Positions 9,719 to 18,760 of a DNA stretch of 64,000 nucleotides are shown one piece after another. The notes under the pieces are model-generated. The model had not been told where the DNA came from and searched no databases. It saw only the letters and a program-made list of their open reading frames with translations. The number at the start of each line of letters is the position of its first letter. Within the stretch, counting starts at the first letter, position 1. The position numbers were made by a program, and so were the translations under genes. The stretch is from Companilactobacillus nodensis DSM 19682 = JCM 14932 = NBRC 107160 (GTDB taxonomy: Bacteria > Bacillota > Bacilli > Lactobacillales > Lactobacillaceae): positions 186,001 through 250,000 of the forward strand of contig NZ_BAMN01000001.1 of assembly GCF_000615905.1 (NCBI RefSeq). Reading direction: 5' to 3'.

Positions 9719-12199
9719 ATGGTAGGAGCGAAATCAACTGAGCAAAAGAAACACTGCACATTAAGATTCATTATTATACTCAGTGGTATCTGGCTGTTAT
9801 TATGTGCGCCACAAGTCGTTAAGGCAGACGATGTAGAAGTTATGAACTCGTCTGATCTGCAAGGAATGTTGAACGAAAACAGTTCTGTTGTGCAAAATGC
9901 ACCAGTTAATACAATTGCCCCACTCGTGGCCACTATAACTGATAGTGGTACGTTCGGTACTTGTGATTGGGATATTGATGATGAAGGATTATTGACGATT
10001 CATGCTGGAGTTCTGGGCAAAGGAATCGGTAACTGGGTTGCTGACGGTAGGATGAATGACGATATTACCAATGTTGTTTGTGATCCCGGAGTAGTTGCAA
10101 ATGAAAATTCTGGTAGATTGTTCTTTGGCTTGAAAAACGTTCAAACAATTGATGTAACTAATCTGGATACTAGCAATGTTGTTGACATGTCATATATGTT
10201 TGCTTGTAGTTATAACGACGCTAATAATTCTCTGCATCAAAATGTATCTTTGATTAATATTATTGGCTTGAATAATTTAGACACAAGCAAAGTTCAGGAT
10301 ATGCACAATATGTTCTATAACGATATTAAGTTAGTTAGCTTAGATGTTTCTAGCTTTGATACCAGTAATGTTACTGATATGAATAATATGTTCTTTGGAG
10401 ATTCAAAACTTGTCGAATTATCTGGACTAGATAAATGGGATACAGGCAAGGTACAAGACTTTAGTAGTATTTTTAATTATTTGCCGTTGACGAGTATGTC
10501 AGATATTGAAAAATGGGATATGTCTAGTGCTGTTGATATTGGATCGATGTTTTCAAACATGCGGAATCTAACTACATTAGATTTATCCGCATGGGATGTT
10601 TCTAACGTTGAAAAGGCACCCTTGCTTTTTTACTTCTGTGACGGTTTAACGAGTGTTAAAGGATTGGATCAATGGAACTATCATAAGATTACTGATATTC
10701 GATGGCTGTTTTATGGGAATACTAAGAATCAAAATATCCGTGATATTGAGGGGTGGGATACTTCCAATATTACGAATATGAACGGTGTCTTTGATTATTG
10801 TTTGGGTCTTGATTACCTGGACCTGTCAGGCTGGGATACTTCTAACGTTACAGATATGACTTATATGTTTCATTACACGCCTAAGTTGACCGAGATAAAA
10901 GGTATTACTAACTTCAACACCAGCAAAGTTACGAAGATGGGTAACATGTTCGCTAACTGCGGTGTACCAGTATTAGATCTGAGTAGTTTCGATACAAGTA
11001 AGGTAGTTGATATGAGTTCTATGTTCTATCTGTCTTCTAACAAAAATATTATTGGTGATTTTGATACCTCAAATGTTACTAATATGAATGGTGTCTTCAG
11101 CACATCAACTATTCCTAATTTTGAAGAGCTTGATCTTAATGTATTGAGTTGGGATGTTTCAAAGTGTAGGGATTTTGGTTCAGCGTTTTCTGGAAATCCT
11201 AATCTGACATCGCTGGATCTGTCCCAATGGAATCCGAAGAGTGCAACCTCATTTAACAGTATGTTCAGTGCTGATCCAAATCTTAAAAACCTTGATGTTT
11301 CTACATGGGAGACACCTAATTTAACATCATTAAATAATACTTTTTACCAGGATACGTCACTGGAAAAATTATATTTGTCTAGTTGGAATACTAGCAAAGT
11401 TACGAATATGTCATACTTGTTTTCTTATATGACCAATCTGGCTGAACTGGATATTTCTAATTGGGACACAGGTAAGGTCACATCAATGCTTCAAATGTTC
11501 GCGTATAATCCTAACTTGTGGAAGCTTTCGTTAGGGCCGAAGACCCAAGTTATCTCAGGAACTAATAGTAGTGGAACCAATATTGGTTCATCATTTCCTA
11601 CACCGCCTGCAAAAAACACTGAAATAATCGATCCTACTACTGAGAACAAATATTACAGTATTAGTCCTAAGTGGCAGGAGGTCGATTATGATAATGGCGG
11701 TTCAGATCACGAACCGGTTGGTGCTTTGCGTACTAGTTCAGAATTAAATACGATTCCTAGAGAAGAGAACACGACCTACGTCTGGCAGCAGCAGCCATAC
11801 ATGGATGTTTCGATGGATGTACCAGACTTATCATATGGAACGGCATCTGCCAATCAGGGGGTCACACCGCGTGAACAAGATAGTTGGGCAATCACATTGA
11901 ATAATAATGTTTATCCTGCTACAACGCTCAATACAACTATCGCAGTAAGCATGGAAACACCGCTTGCTAATGATGCGGGCGATACACTGGACGATTCGTT
12001 CATTTTCCGTGACAATACCGGTAATGATTCAGTTATCAGTACCACTCCGACAACTATCTATGACGGGAAGGTCACGAACGGAGTTAAGAATCTATCATGG
12101 GACAGTAATCACGGTTTCTTAATGAACCTGCACAGTTTCCAGACACCAATGGGGACTTATTCGACAACACTTGATTGGACGATGGTCAATAGTATTTAA
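9719..12199 (+). CDS. BspA-family repeat surface protein with WxL-like C-terminus (paralog 1)
   Basis: 826-residue secreted protein. A signal peptide (FIIILSGIWLLLCAPQ) ends around VKADD. From residue ~110 to ~610 the protein is a ladder of ~24-residue DUF285/BspA repeats built on the pattern WDTSNVTDMTYMF and LDLSGWDTS. The last ~150 residues end in NLSW and TTLDWTM, a pattern like the WxL wall-binding domain. No LPxTG motif. Such proteins bind cell wall non-covalently and are thought to mediate adhesion. AAAGGTGG precedes ATG 9719; an in-frame GTG at 9707 lies in that ribosome site. Followed at once by a paralog with the same upstream region. Confidence 0.88.
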   Translation: MVGAKSTEQKKHCTLRFIIILSGIWLLLCAPQVVKADDVEVMNSSDLQGMLNENSSVVQNAPVNTIAPLVATITDSGTFGTCDWDIDDEGLLTIHAGVLGKGIGNWVADGRMNDDITNVVCDPGVVANENSGRLFFGLKNVQTIDVTNLDTSNVVDMSYMFACSYNDANNSLHQNVSLINIIGLNNLDTSKVQDMHNMFYNDIKLVSLDVSSFDTSNVTDMNNMFFGDSKLVELSGLDKWDTGKVQDFSSIFNYLPLTSMSDIEKWDMSSAVDIGSMFSNMRNLTTLDLSAWDVSNVEKAPLLFYFCDGLTSVKGLDQWNYHKITDIRWLFYGNTKNQNIRDIEGWDTSNITNMNGVFDYCLGLDYLDLSGWDTSNVTDMTYMFHYTPKLTEIKGITNFNTSKVTKMGNMFANCGVPVLDLSSFDTSKVVDMSSMFYLSSNKNIIGDFDTSNVTNMNGVFSTSTIPNFEELDLNVLSWDVSKCRDFGSAFSGNPNLTSLDLSQWNPKSATSFNSMFSADPNLKNLDVSTWETPNLTSLNNTFYQDTSLEKLYLSSWNTSKVTNMSYLFSYMTNLAELDISNWDTGKVTSMLQMFAYNPNLWKLSLGPKTQVISGTNSSGTNIGSSFPTPPAKNTEIIDPTTENKYYSISPKWQEVDYDNGGSDHEPVGALRTSSELNTIPREENTTYVWQQQPYMDVSMDVPDLSYGTASANQGVTPREQDSWAITLNNNVYPATTLNTTIAVSMETPLANDAGDTLDDSFIFRDNTGNDSVISTTPTTIYDGKVTNGVKNLSWDSNHGFLMNLHSFQTPMGTYSTTLDWTMVNSI

Positions 12200-12203
12200 A
12201 TTT

Positions 12204-12240
12204 ATCCTTGTTATACATTATGTATGACAGGGATATTTTT
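12204..12240 (+). terminator. Terminator of BspA gene 1
   Basis: Arms ATCCTTGTTATACAT and TGTATGACAGGGAT (wobbles allowed) followed by a T-run. The layout is similar to the spx terminator. Confidence 0.82.
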
Positions 12241-12276
12241 GTATCTGAATTGAGGCTAAAAAAAGCCAAAAATAAA

Positions 12277-12315
12277 GAGATAATACACATATTTTGCTTA
12301 AGTGTGTATTATCTC
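12277..12315. repeat. Conserved hairpin upstream of BspA gene 2
   Basis: Perfect 13-bp arms GAGATAATACACA (12277-12289) and TGTGTATTATCTC (12303-12315). It is the second copy of the 9552 hairpin, with a diverged loop. A small GGCT/AGCC hairpin precedes it at 12254-12267. Confidence 0.7.
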
Positions 12316-12389
12316 AATCATATGTTTACTACATGTCGATAATTGTAAAATGCTTTTATAATATTTGGATAAAAATGCCATGATTATAT

Positions 12390-12398
12390 TGATATACT
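12390..12398 (+). promoter_or_regulatory. Extended -10 promoter of BspA gene 2
   Basis: TGATATACT in the same conserved context as at 9664. Confidence 0.5.
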
Positions 12399-12443
12399 GC
12401 AATATGTTAAATAAGTAACAATCTATAAAAGGCGGATATAATT

Positions 12444-15057
12444 ATGATGGGAGTAAGAATATCTGAGCAAAACAGGCAATATGTGCTGGGACTGATTATC
12501 GCACTCAGTGGCGTATTGTTGCTGTTATGTGCACCACAGATGGTTAAGGCAGACGATGTCGGTGTTGAGAACTCGTCTGATCTTCAAGGGATGTTGAATG
12601 AAAACAGTGCCGTCGTGCAGAATGCACCAAGTGCTGAAAGCACACCAGTTAATACAATTGCACCACTGTCAGCCACTATAACTGAGAGTGGTACTTTTGG
12701 TACTTGTGATTGGGATATTGATGATACTGGATTGCTTACTATTCACGCTGGGGTATTGGGAGCGGGGAATACTGGTAATAATAATAATATGTTGCCGAAG
12801 GCAGATTGGGCGCCATATGCAGCTAAAATAACTGCGGTTTATGTAGACCCTGGGGTTGTAGCTAATTCAAACTCTAATGCACTTTTTGCTAAGTTGCCTA
12901 ATGTAAACAGTATAGATGTAAGTAATCTTGACATGAGTAATGTTACTTCTGTGATGAACATGTTCTATTACGATGAGAAGCTAACAACTATTACCGGAAT
13001 CGATAAGTGGGACGTAAGCAATGTTATCTCAATGGAAGGCATGTTTGCTGTGGCAAGATTAGTCTCTAATATGGATTTGTCCGAATGGAATGTCTCTAAT
13101 GTAACTAATATGGCTTACTTATTTCAGTCTGTGAGTGGTTCAAATATAGTTGGATTGCAAAATTGGGATACTTCAAAGGTTACCATTATGAGGGGAATGT
13201 TTTAGGTAGTAGCAAATTGGATATGAGTGAGATCATGAATTGGAATGTATCTAGTGTTACTGATATGTCATCTATGTTTTCATCAATGTACAGTTTGAAA
13301 ACAATTGATATTTCAAATTGGGATAGGTCGAAAGTTACTAATATAAATAGTATGTTTTATTCAGATTCAAGCTTAGTAGAAATAAAGGGCCTTGATAACT
13401 GGGATACGAGTAAGGTAACAGATATGGGTGGTACATTTAGAAGTACTCGTTTTACAAGTATGCCGGATGTTGAAAAGTGGAATATTCAGAATGTTACAAA
13501 TTTATCTCAGACTTTTTATCAATGCACAAAATTACAGCATCTTGATTTGTCTGGTTGGAATACAAGCAGAGTAACAACTATGGCTAATTTATTTAATGAA
13601 GATATATTGTTAAATGAAAAGACCTTGAAGGGAATAGACCAATTTGATACAAGCAACGTAACCGATATGGAAAGAGTCTTTGAGGGCACGGGTTTTGAGA
13701 CCATAAATCTGAGCAACTTTAACACTAAAAAAGTTACTAAATTTATTGGAATGTTTATGAATACATCTAGTTTAAAAAAAATAATTGGTAATTTTGATAC
13801 ATCTTCTGCAACCGATTTACGTGCAATGTTTGAGGATTCTACTATTACAGATTTTACTGATCTAAATATTAGTGATTGGGATACAAGTAAAGTTACTAAT
13901 TTTAACCAAATGTTTTATGGGACTCAATTTAGTTCGTATGATTTTGTTAATGATTGGGATGTTAGTTCAGGAACAGACTTTGGAGAGATGTTTACTAGAT
14001 GTCCAAATTTAACTACTGCATCTACATCTAGTTGGAATATGCCCAAGGCGACCAACCTATCGTCAATGTTCAATATGGATCCCAAGTTAGAAAATCTTGA
14101 TACTTCTAACTGGGCACCACAGAAGCTTACTAACTTAGATAGTATTTTCATGGGAGATTCGTTATTAAAATATGTGGATGTATCAAATTGGAATACCTCT
14201 GCTGTAACAACTATGAAGAATACGTTTAATGGTTGTAGTGTATTAGAGAGTCTGAATGTGTCAAATTGGAATACTGATAAGGTTACTGATATGACTGATC
14301 TATTCAACTATGATAGAAAATTATCTGGGATTGATTTATCGAATTGGAATACAACCAAGGCTGATACAACTGCTATGTTCAATGGTATGAGTAATCTTTG
14401 GCAAATTACTCTGGGTGAAAATTCAGTAATCACGGAAGAATCGGCACTTCCAGTACATAGCCCGGGTATTTCTATTTATGATTCATCGACACCAACGCAA
14501 TACAAGTCAGTCAGTGAACGTTGGCAGACGGTAGCACCAGAAAAGGGCGGAACGCTACATGCTCCAGCTGGCGAACTATATACGCAAGATGATATTTTGA
14601 ACCTGTACGGTACAACTGGAAGTGCAGCTCAAACTTACGTCTGGCAACAACAACCATACATGGATGTTTCAATGGATGTACCTGATCTGTCTTATGGAAC
14701 AGCAATGCCAGATCAAGGAATCACACCACGTGAACAGAGTAACTGGGCAATTACTTTGAATAATAATGTCTATCCTGTCACAACACTTAATACAACTATC
14801 TCAGTTAATATGGAGAAACCACTAGCTAATAGTGTTGGTGATACGTTAGATAATTCATTCATTTTCCGAGATAATTCAGGCAATGATTCAGTTATTAGCA
14901 CAACGCCGACAACTATCTACGATGCAAGCTTGCCAACGGAACCAAGAGTCTTTCTTGGGACAGCAATCATGGCTTTTTGATGAATCTACATAGTTATCAA
15001 ACGCCAATGGGGAACTACACCACAACGCTTGATTGGACCATGGTAAATAGCGTATAA
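12444..15057 (+). CDS. BspA-family repeat surface protein (paralog 2, two frameshifts)
   Basis: Close paralog of the preceding gene: same signal peptide pattern (ending MVKADD), DUF285 repeats (WDTSKVTDMGG, WNTSAVTTMKN) and WxL-like tail. Reading is broken at about 13202, where a T-run appears one T short, and again at about 14932 before KSLSWDSNHGF. Restoring one base at each gives 871 residues ending TTLDWTMVNSV, parallel to paralog 1. Without correction the product would stop after ~253 residues and lose the wall-binding tail. Repeats 2 and later differ more from paralog 1 than do the N- and C-terminal parts, as expected for a variable exposed ladder. Confidence 0.82.
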
Positions 15058-15087
15058 TTTTGTCTAAACATAGAGAGGTTTCTTTAC

Positions 15088-15115
15088 TTTACAAAGTTTA
15101 TGAGACTGTTAAAAT
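15088..15115 (+). promoter_or_regulatory. mecA promoter
   Basis: TTTACA (15088-15093), 16-base spacer, TAAAAT (15110-15115). No clear terminator separates it from the BspA gene 2 stop at 15057. Confidence 0.5.
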
Positions 15116-15141
15116 GTAGATACAGAATTGAGGTGACTATG

Positions 15142-15825
15142 ATGGAAATGGATCGACTTAATGAGAACACAATCAGAGTCATTCTTAGTACGCAGGATTT
15201 GCAAGATCGTGGAGTAACTGTTCTTGATCTCTTGGGAAACAAGAAACAGATCGAATCATTTTTCTACAGTATTTTGGATGAAGTTGACAAGGACCACGTT
15301 TTCTCTAACAATGAACCGGTAACTTTTCAGATTATGCCAAATAAACAGGGTTTGGAGTTACTTATTAGCAAGAGTGACGATGTTGATGGCGCTGGTTCAT
15401 TGCCATTAAATACGTTACAAAATTCAAATGATGAAGATACTGATAATAATCAATTTGAATATGATAATGCTAAGTTGGGTAATGCCGAGTACGATGAGGA
15501 TACTGCACCATACTTGAATGACCCTGATACACCTACAAAGGCAATTATTGTTGAATTTAAGGATTTTGAAGATTACGTTCAACTCGCTGACCTTTTGCAC
15601 TTGGAGAGTGGAGTTTCTAATTTATGGGAATATCAAGGTAAGTACTACTTGCAATTGATCCTGTTTACTGATGAAATGCACGATATGACTTACAACGACG
15701 TTATGGCAATGTTGAGTGAGTATAGTTTCAAGACTAAGGTGACAGCTGCTGTATTGTCAGAGTACGGTAAAGAAGTTATGAGTAACACAGCTTTAGAGTT
15801 AACTAGACACTATTTTAAGAATTAG
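15142..15825 (+). CDS. mecA: MecA, ClpC adaptor protein
   Basis: Adaptor that delivers substrates such as competence regulators to ClpCP. Starts MEMDRLNENTIRVIL, the classic MecA opening. An acidic linker (about residues 90-140, rich in Asp/Asn/Glu) leads to a C-terminal domain (IIVEFKDFEDYVQLADLL ... YYLQLIL). 227 residues. In-frame starts exist at 15100 and 15139, but GAGGTG at 15130-15135 and the family N-terminus favour ATG 15142. Normally next to spx; here separated from it by the BspA pair. Confidence 0.93.
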   Translation: MEMDRLNENTIRVILSTQDLQDRGVTVLDLLGNKKQIESFFYSILDEVDKDHVFSNNEPVTFQIMPNKQGLELLISKSDDVDGAGSLPLNTLQNSNDEDTDNNQFEYDNAKLGNAEYDEDTAPYLNDPDTPTKAIIVEFKDFEDYVQLADLLHLESGVSNLWEYQGKYYLQLILFTDEMHDMTYNDVMAMLSEYSFKTKVTAAVLSEYGKEVMSNTALELTRHYFKN

Positions 15826-15849
15826 AAGTCGCCTTTGGCGGCTTTTTTT
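15826..15849 (+). terminator. mecA terminator
   Basis: AAGTCGCC and GGCGGCTT arms around a TTT loop, then seven T. It begins just after the stop codon. Confidence 0.9.
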
Positions 15850-15962
15850 GTTTGTAAATTTTTTGTAAAGTCGAACTTTTGGTAATTCAAATAAGATACA
15901 ATACTAGTTATTGATGTTATTATTTAGTCAAGAATTATTATATTCTGTGAGGAGGAATGACA

Positions 15963-16423
15963 ATGTTTGATGCTAAGCAAATTGCTAATTGGTTTTTGGC
16001 AAAGCACAAGGCAATGATGATAGAAGATGACGCCATTGATCCAATGACACAGATGAAACTTCACAAGTTATTGTATTATGCACAGGGCGTTTATCTAGCT
16101 GTAAGTGACGATAGATTATTCTCAAACGATATTCTTCATTGGGATCATGGTCCCGTTGTAGAAGAAGTTTCCAAGAATATAAGGGAAGAAAGTCCATTGA
16201 TGATGATATTACTGAACACCAGTTGTCGGATTTTAGAACGGTAAATAGTGATGAAATGGTTAATTCTGTTTTGGAAGCTGTTTATGATAAGTATGCTGAA
16301 TATTCCGGATCACAGTTAAGAAATATGACTCATAGTGAAAGACCATGGATGGAAACTAAGCATAATGAAGTTATACCGGTTGAATTGATTAGAGATTATT
16401 TTAAATCTGAAGTTGTTGAATAG
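15963..16423 (+). CDS. Panacea (DUF4065) domain protein, probable antitoxin (frameshifted)
   Basis: Opens MFDAKQIANWFLAKHK and contains MKLHKLLYYAQGVYLA and HWDHGPVVEEV, the signature of the Panacea/DUF4065 domain found in phage-associated GepA proteins and in PanA antitoxins. Reading breaks at about 16176; adding one A to the AAGAA run gives SKKYKGRKSIDDDITEHQ and a 153-residue protein of normal length. GGAGG at 15951-15955 fits ATG 15963 better than ATG 15957. The following gene starts six bases after the stop, consistent with a two-gene unit. The antitoxin role is inferred from the domain family and the pairing. Confidence 0.72.
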
Positions 16424-16429
16424 AGGATA

Positions 16430-16921
16430 ATGGGTAAAATAAAGCTTAAAAATACGAAGGTTCAAAAGAGTATTCAGAGCAGTGAATTTAGTAAGCTGAA
16501 GTTGAATGATATTCTTGATAGTAAGGAAAAAAGAATAGCATTCAATTTTTCTTTTCTAAGTGATAACGATAAGTATAATTTGAATAATAAAAAATTCGGA
16601 ATACAGAGCCAATATCTTTTTAGAAGAATTCATGAGATGTCAGAATTGTCCATGGTTGAATTAATTGTTGGAAATAAAAGGCAAACGCTTGAGGTTCTTA
16701 AAGAAATTGATTTACCGAGTAATGCTAAATTATTACAGTTGGTGGACCACAAGGAATTTGGAATTAAACGAGCAAATCAATCGAGAAGTAAGTATTATAT
16801 TTTTAGATTGTGTAAGAATAATAACCCTTATGAAACTCGTATTATTGGTCGTTTCATTGATCCAGTTTTTTATATTATGTACTTAGACTTTGAACATAAA
16901 TTGTATGCTCCTCGAAGATGA
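16430..16921 (+). CDS. Uncharacterised protein, candidate toxin partner of the Panacea gene
   Basis: 163 residues, basic and Lys/Asn-rich, with no membrane segment. I do not recognise the family. The C-terminal stretch RIIGRFIDPVFYIMYLDFEHKLY resembles the final strand pair of several small toxins and nuclease-like proteins, but no catalytic residues can be assigned. It lies six bases downstream of the Panacea-domain gene, in the position of a PanT toxin. The local AT content is higher than in neighbouring housekeeping genes. Toxin function is inference from context only. Confidence 0.45.
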   Translation: MGKIKLKNTKVQKSIQSSEFSKLKLNDILDSKEKRIAFNFSFLSDNDKYNLNNKKFGIQSQYLFRRIHEMSELSMVELIVGNKRQTLEVLKEIDLPSNAKLLQLVDHKEFGIKRANQSRSKYYIFRLCKNNNPYETRIIGRFIDPVFYIMYLDFEHKLYAPRR

Positions 16922-16962
16922 TTCTGTAGTAAACGGTAAGTAATTGTTAGACCAGCTGTTTA

Positions 16963-17065
16963 GGAGTACCTCTACCTTAGTGAGGACTATATATAATTAT
17001 GGGAGTATCCTTGCCTTAGTAGGAACAGAACAGGTATATAGGGGTATTTCTACCATAGTGGGAAC
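16963..17065 (+). repeat. Three degenerate ~39-bp direct repeats with small hairpins
   Basis: Units start at 16963, 17002 and 17042 with GGAGTACCTCTACCTTAGTG, GGAGTATCCTTGCCTTAGTA and GGGTATTTCTACCATAGTGG. Each has short arms (CCTC/GAGG, TCCT/AGGA, TTTC/GGAA) around the loop TACCTTAGT. Arm changes keep pairing. They follow the candidate toxin gene and precede a terminator. The unit is too short for a CRISPR repeat plus spacer. Confidence 0.6.
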
Positions 17066-17075
17066 GATAAATCAC

Positions 17076-17108
17076 AAAAGTGTCACCTGAGAAAGGTGGC
17101 ACTTTTTT
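17076..17108. terminator. Bidirectional terminator
   Basis: AAAAGTGTCACCT and AGGTGGCACTTTT arms with a T-run on one side and an A-run on the other. It serves the Panacea unit and the convergent small membrane gene. Confidence 0.88.
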
Positions 17109-17310
17109 ATTTACCTCGTTTTCGAGATAGATATTCAAAATATATCCAGTTAATAATCGTATCAATTATTATCAAAATAATGGCATACAAAGTTCCTTCT
17201 AAAGAAAACTTTTTACCCGTTTGTAATTCAACATATTGATTGGCTATAAGAAAGAACATCACGTATGAAATGGCTAGATAAATATAATATTCCTTGAAGA
17301 ATTTTAACAT
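17107..17310 (-). CDS. Small two-helix membrane protein
   Basis: 67 residues with two predicted membrane helices (YYIYLAISYVMFFLIA and TLYAIILIIIDTIINWIYF) and a basic tail SRKRGK. No family recognised. The gene has a strong ribosome site (GAGGGGG) eight bases before its ATG, which argues it is real. It converges on the Panacea unit and diverges from the T-box/metQ promoter at 17394. Confidence 0.55.
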   Translation of the reverse strand: MLKFFKEYYIYLAISYVMFFLIANQYVELQTGKKFSLEGTLYAIILIIIDTIINWIYFEYLSRKRGK

Positions 17311-17393
17311 TTGAGAATTCCCCCTCGTATTGATATTTGTGCGTTTAACCGTTTGATTACTATAAGTGTATCATGATTAATTTAAATTTTTAT

Positions 17394-17422
17394 TTGACAA
17401 TATAATTTTAAAAGTGTAAATT
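17394..17422 (+). promoter_or_regulatory. Promoter of the T-box/metQ transcript
   Basis: TTGACA (17394-17399), 17-base spacer, TAAATT (17417-17422). It lies directly upstream of the T-box leader. Confidence 0.7.
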
Positions 17423-17428
17423 AATCAC

Positions 17429-17722
17429 CAATCAAATGATTAAAGATTATTTAATCTTATTAGACGTTGAAGAGAAGAGTAAGTCAGCGAGTAGTTTGAA
17501 TAGTGACCGTCAGATAGTGAAAAGGCGGAACGAAAGTCGTACTGAAGATGAGCTTGGAGTCTTACCTAGGTGGAAGCCAAAGGTACGCAAGGATGCGATA
17601 TCATCCCGGACATGTTAGTGTCGTTGAGGTATTTTGGGTAACTGGAATACGAATTAGGGTGGTACCACGGTAATCGTCCCTACATTGCAGAGTAATTCTG
17701 CGTATGTAGGGACGATTTTTTG
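17429..17722 (+). promoter_or_regulatory. T-box riboswitch, probably methionine-specific
   Basis: The conserved T-box sequence AGGGTGGTACCACGG is at 17656-17670. The competing terminator CGTCCCTACAT...ATGTAGGGACG plus T-run ends near 17722. Stem I contains AGAGTAA on the 5' side and GAAGATGA on the 3' side, so the specifier is likely ATG (17548-17550). An overlapping reading GAT (Asp) is possible. However, the T-box bulge reads TGGT, which pairs with discriminator A as in tRNA-Met; tRNA-Asp has G. The downstream metQ agrees with Met. Uncharged tRNA should stabilise the antiterminator and switch metQ on. Confidence 0.88.
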
Positions 17723-17750
17723 TTGCATAAGATTTTGAGGAGGCGGATAT

Positions 17751-17795
17751 ATGCGAGTTGTAATTTATAAACCACCCATGTGGTACTCAAGTTAG
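17751..17795 (+). CDS. Short ORF (14 aa) between T-box and metQ
   Basis: ATG 17751 has GAGGAGGCGG correctly spaced upstream and encodes MRVVIYKPPMWYSS before TAG. It sits after the T-box terminator and 30 bases before metQ. It could be a leader peptide or a remnant of a lost gene. There is no homology I recognise; the strong ribosome site is the only support. Confidence 0.35.
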   Translation: MRVVIYKPPMWYSS

Positions 17796-17825
17796 AAGGT
17801 ATTCAATTTGAGGGGGAAATGAAAA

Positions 17826-18680
17826 ATGAAGAAAAAGTGGCATAAAATTTTTGGAGCGATTCTATTAGGTTTATCAGTATTTTTGTTGGCAGGTTGTGGT
17901 AATAATGCTTCTGCATCATCTGAGAGCAAGACCATTACCGTTGGTTCACAAGGCTCAGACCTTGAGATTTGGCAACATATTGCCAAAAGTTCGCAAGCTA
18001 AGGAAGCAGGGCTCAATATCAAAGTTAAAGAAATTACCGACGGTACACAGCTCAATAAGGCAACAACTGAAGGTCAAGTCGACGTCAACGCCTTTCAGTC
18101 ATGGTCATATTACTTGGCCTACAATAAGCAAAATCCTAACGGCAAGTTAGCCGCCTTAGGGACAACTTATCTTGAACCATTAGGAATTTATTCTAACAAG
18201 TACAAGAAGGTTAGCGACATTCCCGATGGTACAACAATCGCCATTGCTAATAATCCAGCCAACACATCCAGAGATTTGTTGCTACTACAAAAAGCTGGTT
18301 TGATCACACTTGATAAAGGATTCGATGCCTTAAGCAATACCAAGGATATCAAGAGTAATCCGAAGAATTTGAAGTTCAAAGAGATCGATGATACGACAGG
18401 TCCTCGTGTTCTAAACGATGTCGATGTTGTATTGATCTCCAACACGGTTGCCTTAGATGGCGGACTACATGTTTTGACCGATTCCATCTACCACGAAAAT
18501 GTTGACCAAAGCACTAAGGACAACGTCAATATCTTGGCAACTGCCGCAAAGAACAAGAATAACAAGCAATATAAGAAACTAGTCAAGTTGTATCACAATA
18601 AGACGATTCAAAAATATATTAATAAAAAGTATTACGGAACTAAAATCGAAGTTAATAAACCACTGAGTTACTTGAAATAG
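17826..18680 (+). CDS. metQ: MetQ/NlpA-family methionine-binding lipoprotein
   Basis: 284-residue substrate-binding protein of the MetNIQ-type methionine importer. Lipoprotein signal: charged start, [12 protein letters not shown] lipobox with Cys at about residue 24. The NlpA fold shows [30 protein letters not shown] and [19 protein letters not shown] precedes ATG 17826. The ATPase and permease genes are not next to it, so it must use components encoded elsewhere. Control by the upstream Met T-box and the nearby luxS place it in methionine supply. Confidence 0.9.
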   Translation: MKKKWHKIFGAILLGLSVFLLAGCGNNASASSESKTITVGSQGSDLEIWQHIAKSSQAKEAGLNIKVKEITDGTQLNKATTEGQVDVNAFQSWSYYLAYNKQNPNGKLAALGTTYLEPLGIYSNKYKKVSDIPDGTTIAIANNPANTSRDLLLLQKAGLITLDKGFDALSNTKDIKSNPKNLKFKEIDDTTGPRVLNDVDVVLISNTVALDGGLHVLTDSIYHENVDQSTKDNVNILATAAKNKNNKQYKKLVKLYHNKTIQKYINKKYYGTKIEVNKPLSYLK

Positions 18681-18726
18681 AGAGTGGAAATAGTAGGTGC
18701 AGAAATCTGACTATTGTAACTCGTTT
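18681..18726 (+). repeat. Interspersed structured repeat, short copy B
   Basis: Starts directly after the metQ stop as AGAGTGG and ends AACTCGTTT. The arms AATAGT (18689-18694) and ACTATT (18710-18715) are perfectly complementary and differ from those of the other copies. It lacks the internal core of the long copies. Confidence 0.75.
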
Positions 18727-18760
18727 AATAAAAAATGAAATTTTAAGGAGAAATTATATT

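Noticed and set aside
14511-14705. Minus-strand frames across the BspA repeats
   Set aside because: They arise from the repeat pattern on the coding strand and have no start signals or recognisable product.
12444-15057. True phase variation of the BspA paralog 2
   Set aside because: The same type of single-base loss occurs in ftsK, transketolase and other ordinary genes in the window, so sequence error is the simpler explanation; not excluded.
16963-17065. Possible short CRISPR array
   Set aside because: Only three diverged units at 39-40 bp spacing, leaving no room for a normal repeat plus spacer, and no cas genes nearby.
17547-17549. GAT (Asp) as T-box specifier
   Set aside because: The overlapping ATG is favoured because the bulge TGGT pairs with discriminator A of tRNA-Met, whereas tRNA-Asp has G, and the downstream gene is metQ.
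17436-17618. 60-codon open frame in the metQ leader
   Set aside because: It lies entirely inside the T-box stem I region; codon use and lack of ribosome site argue against translation.
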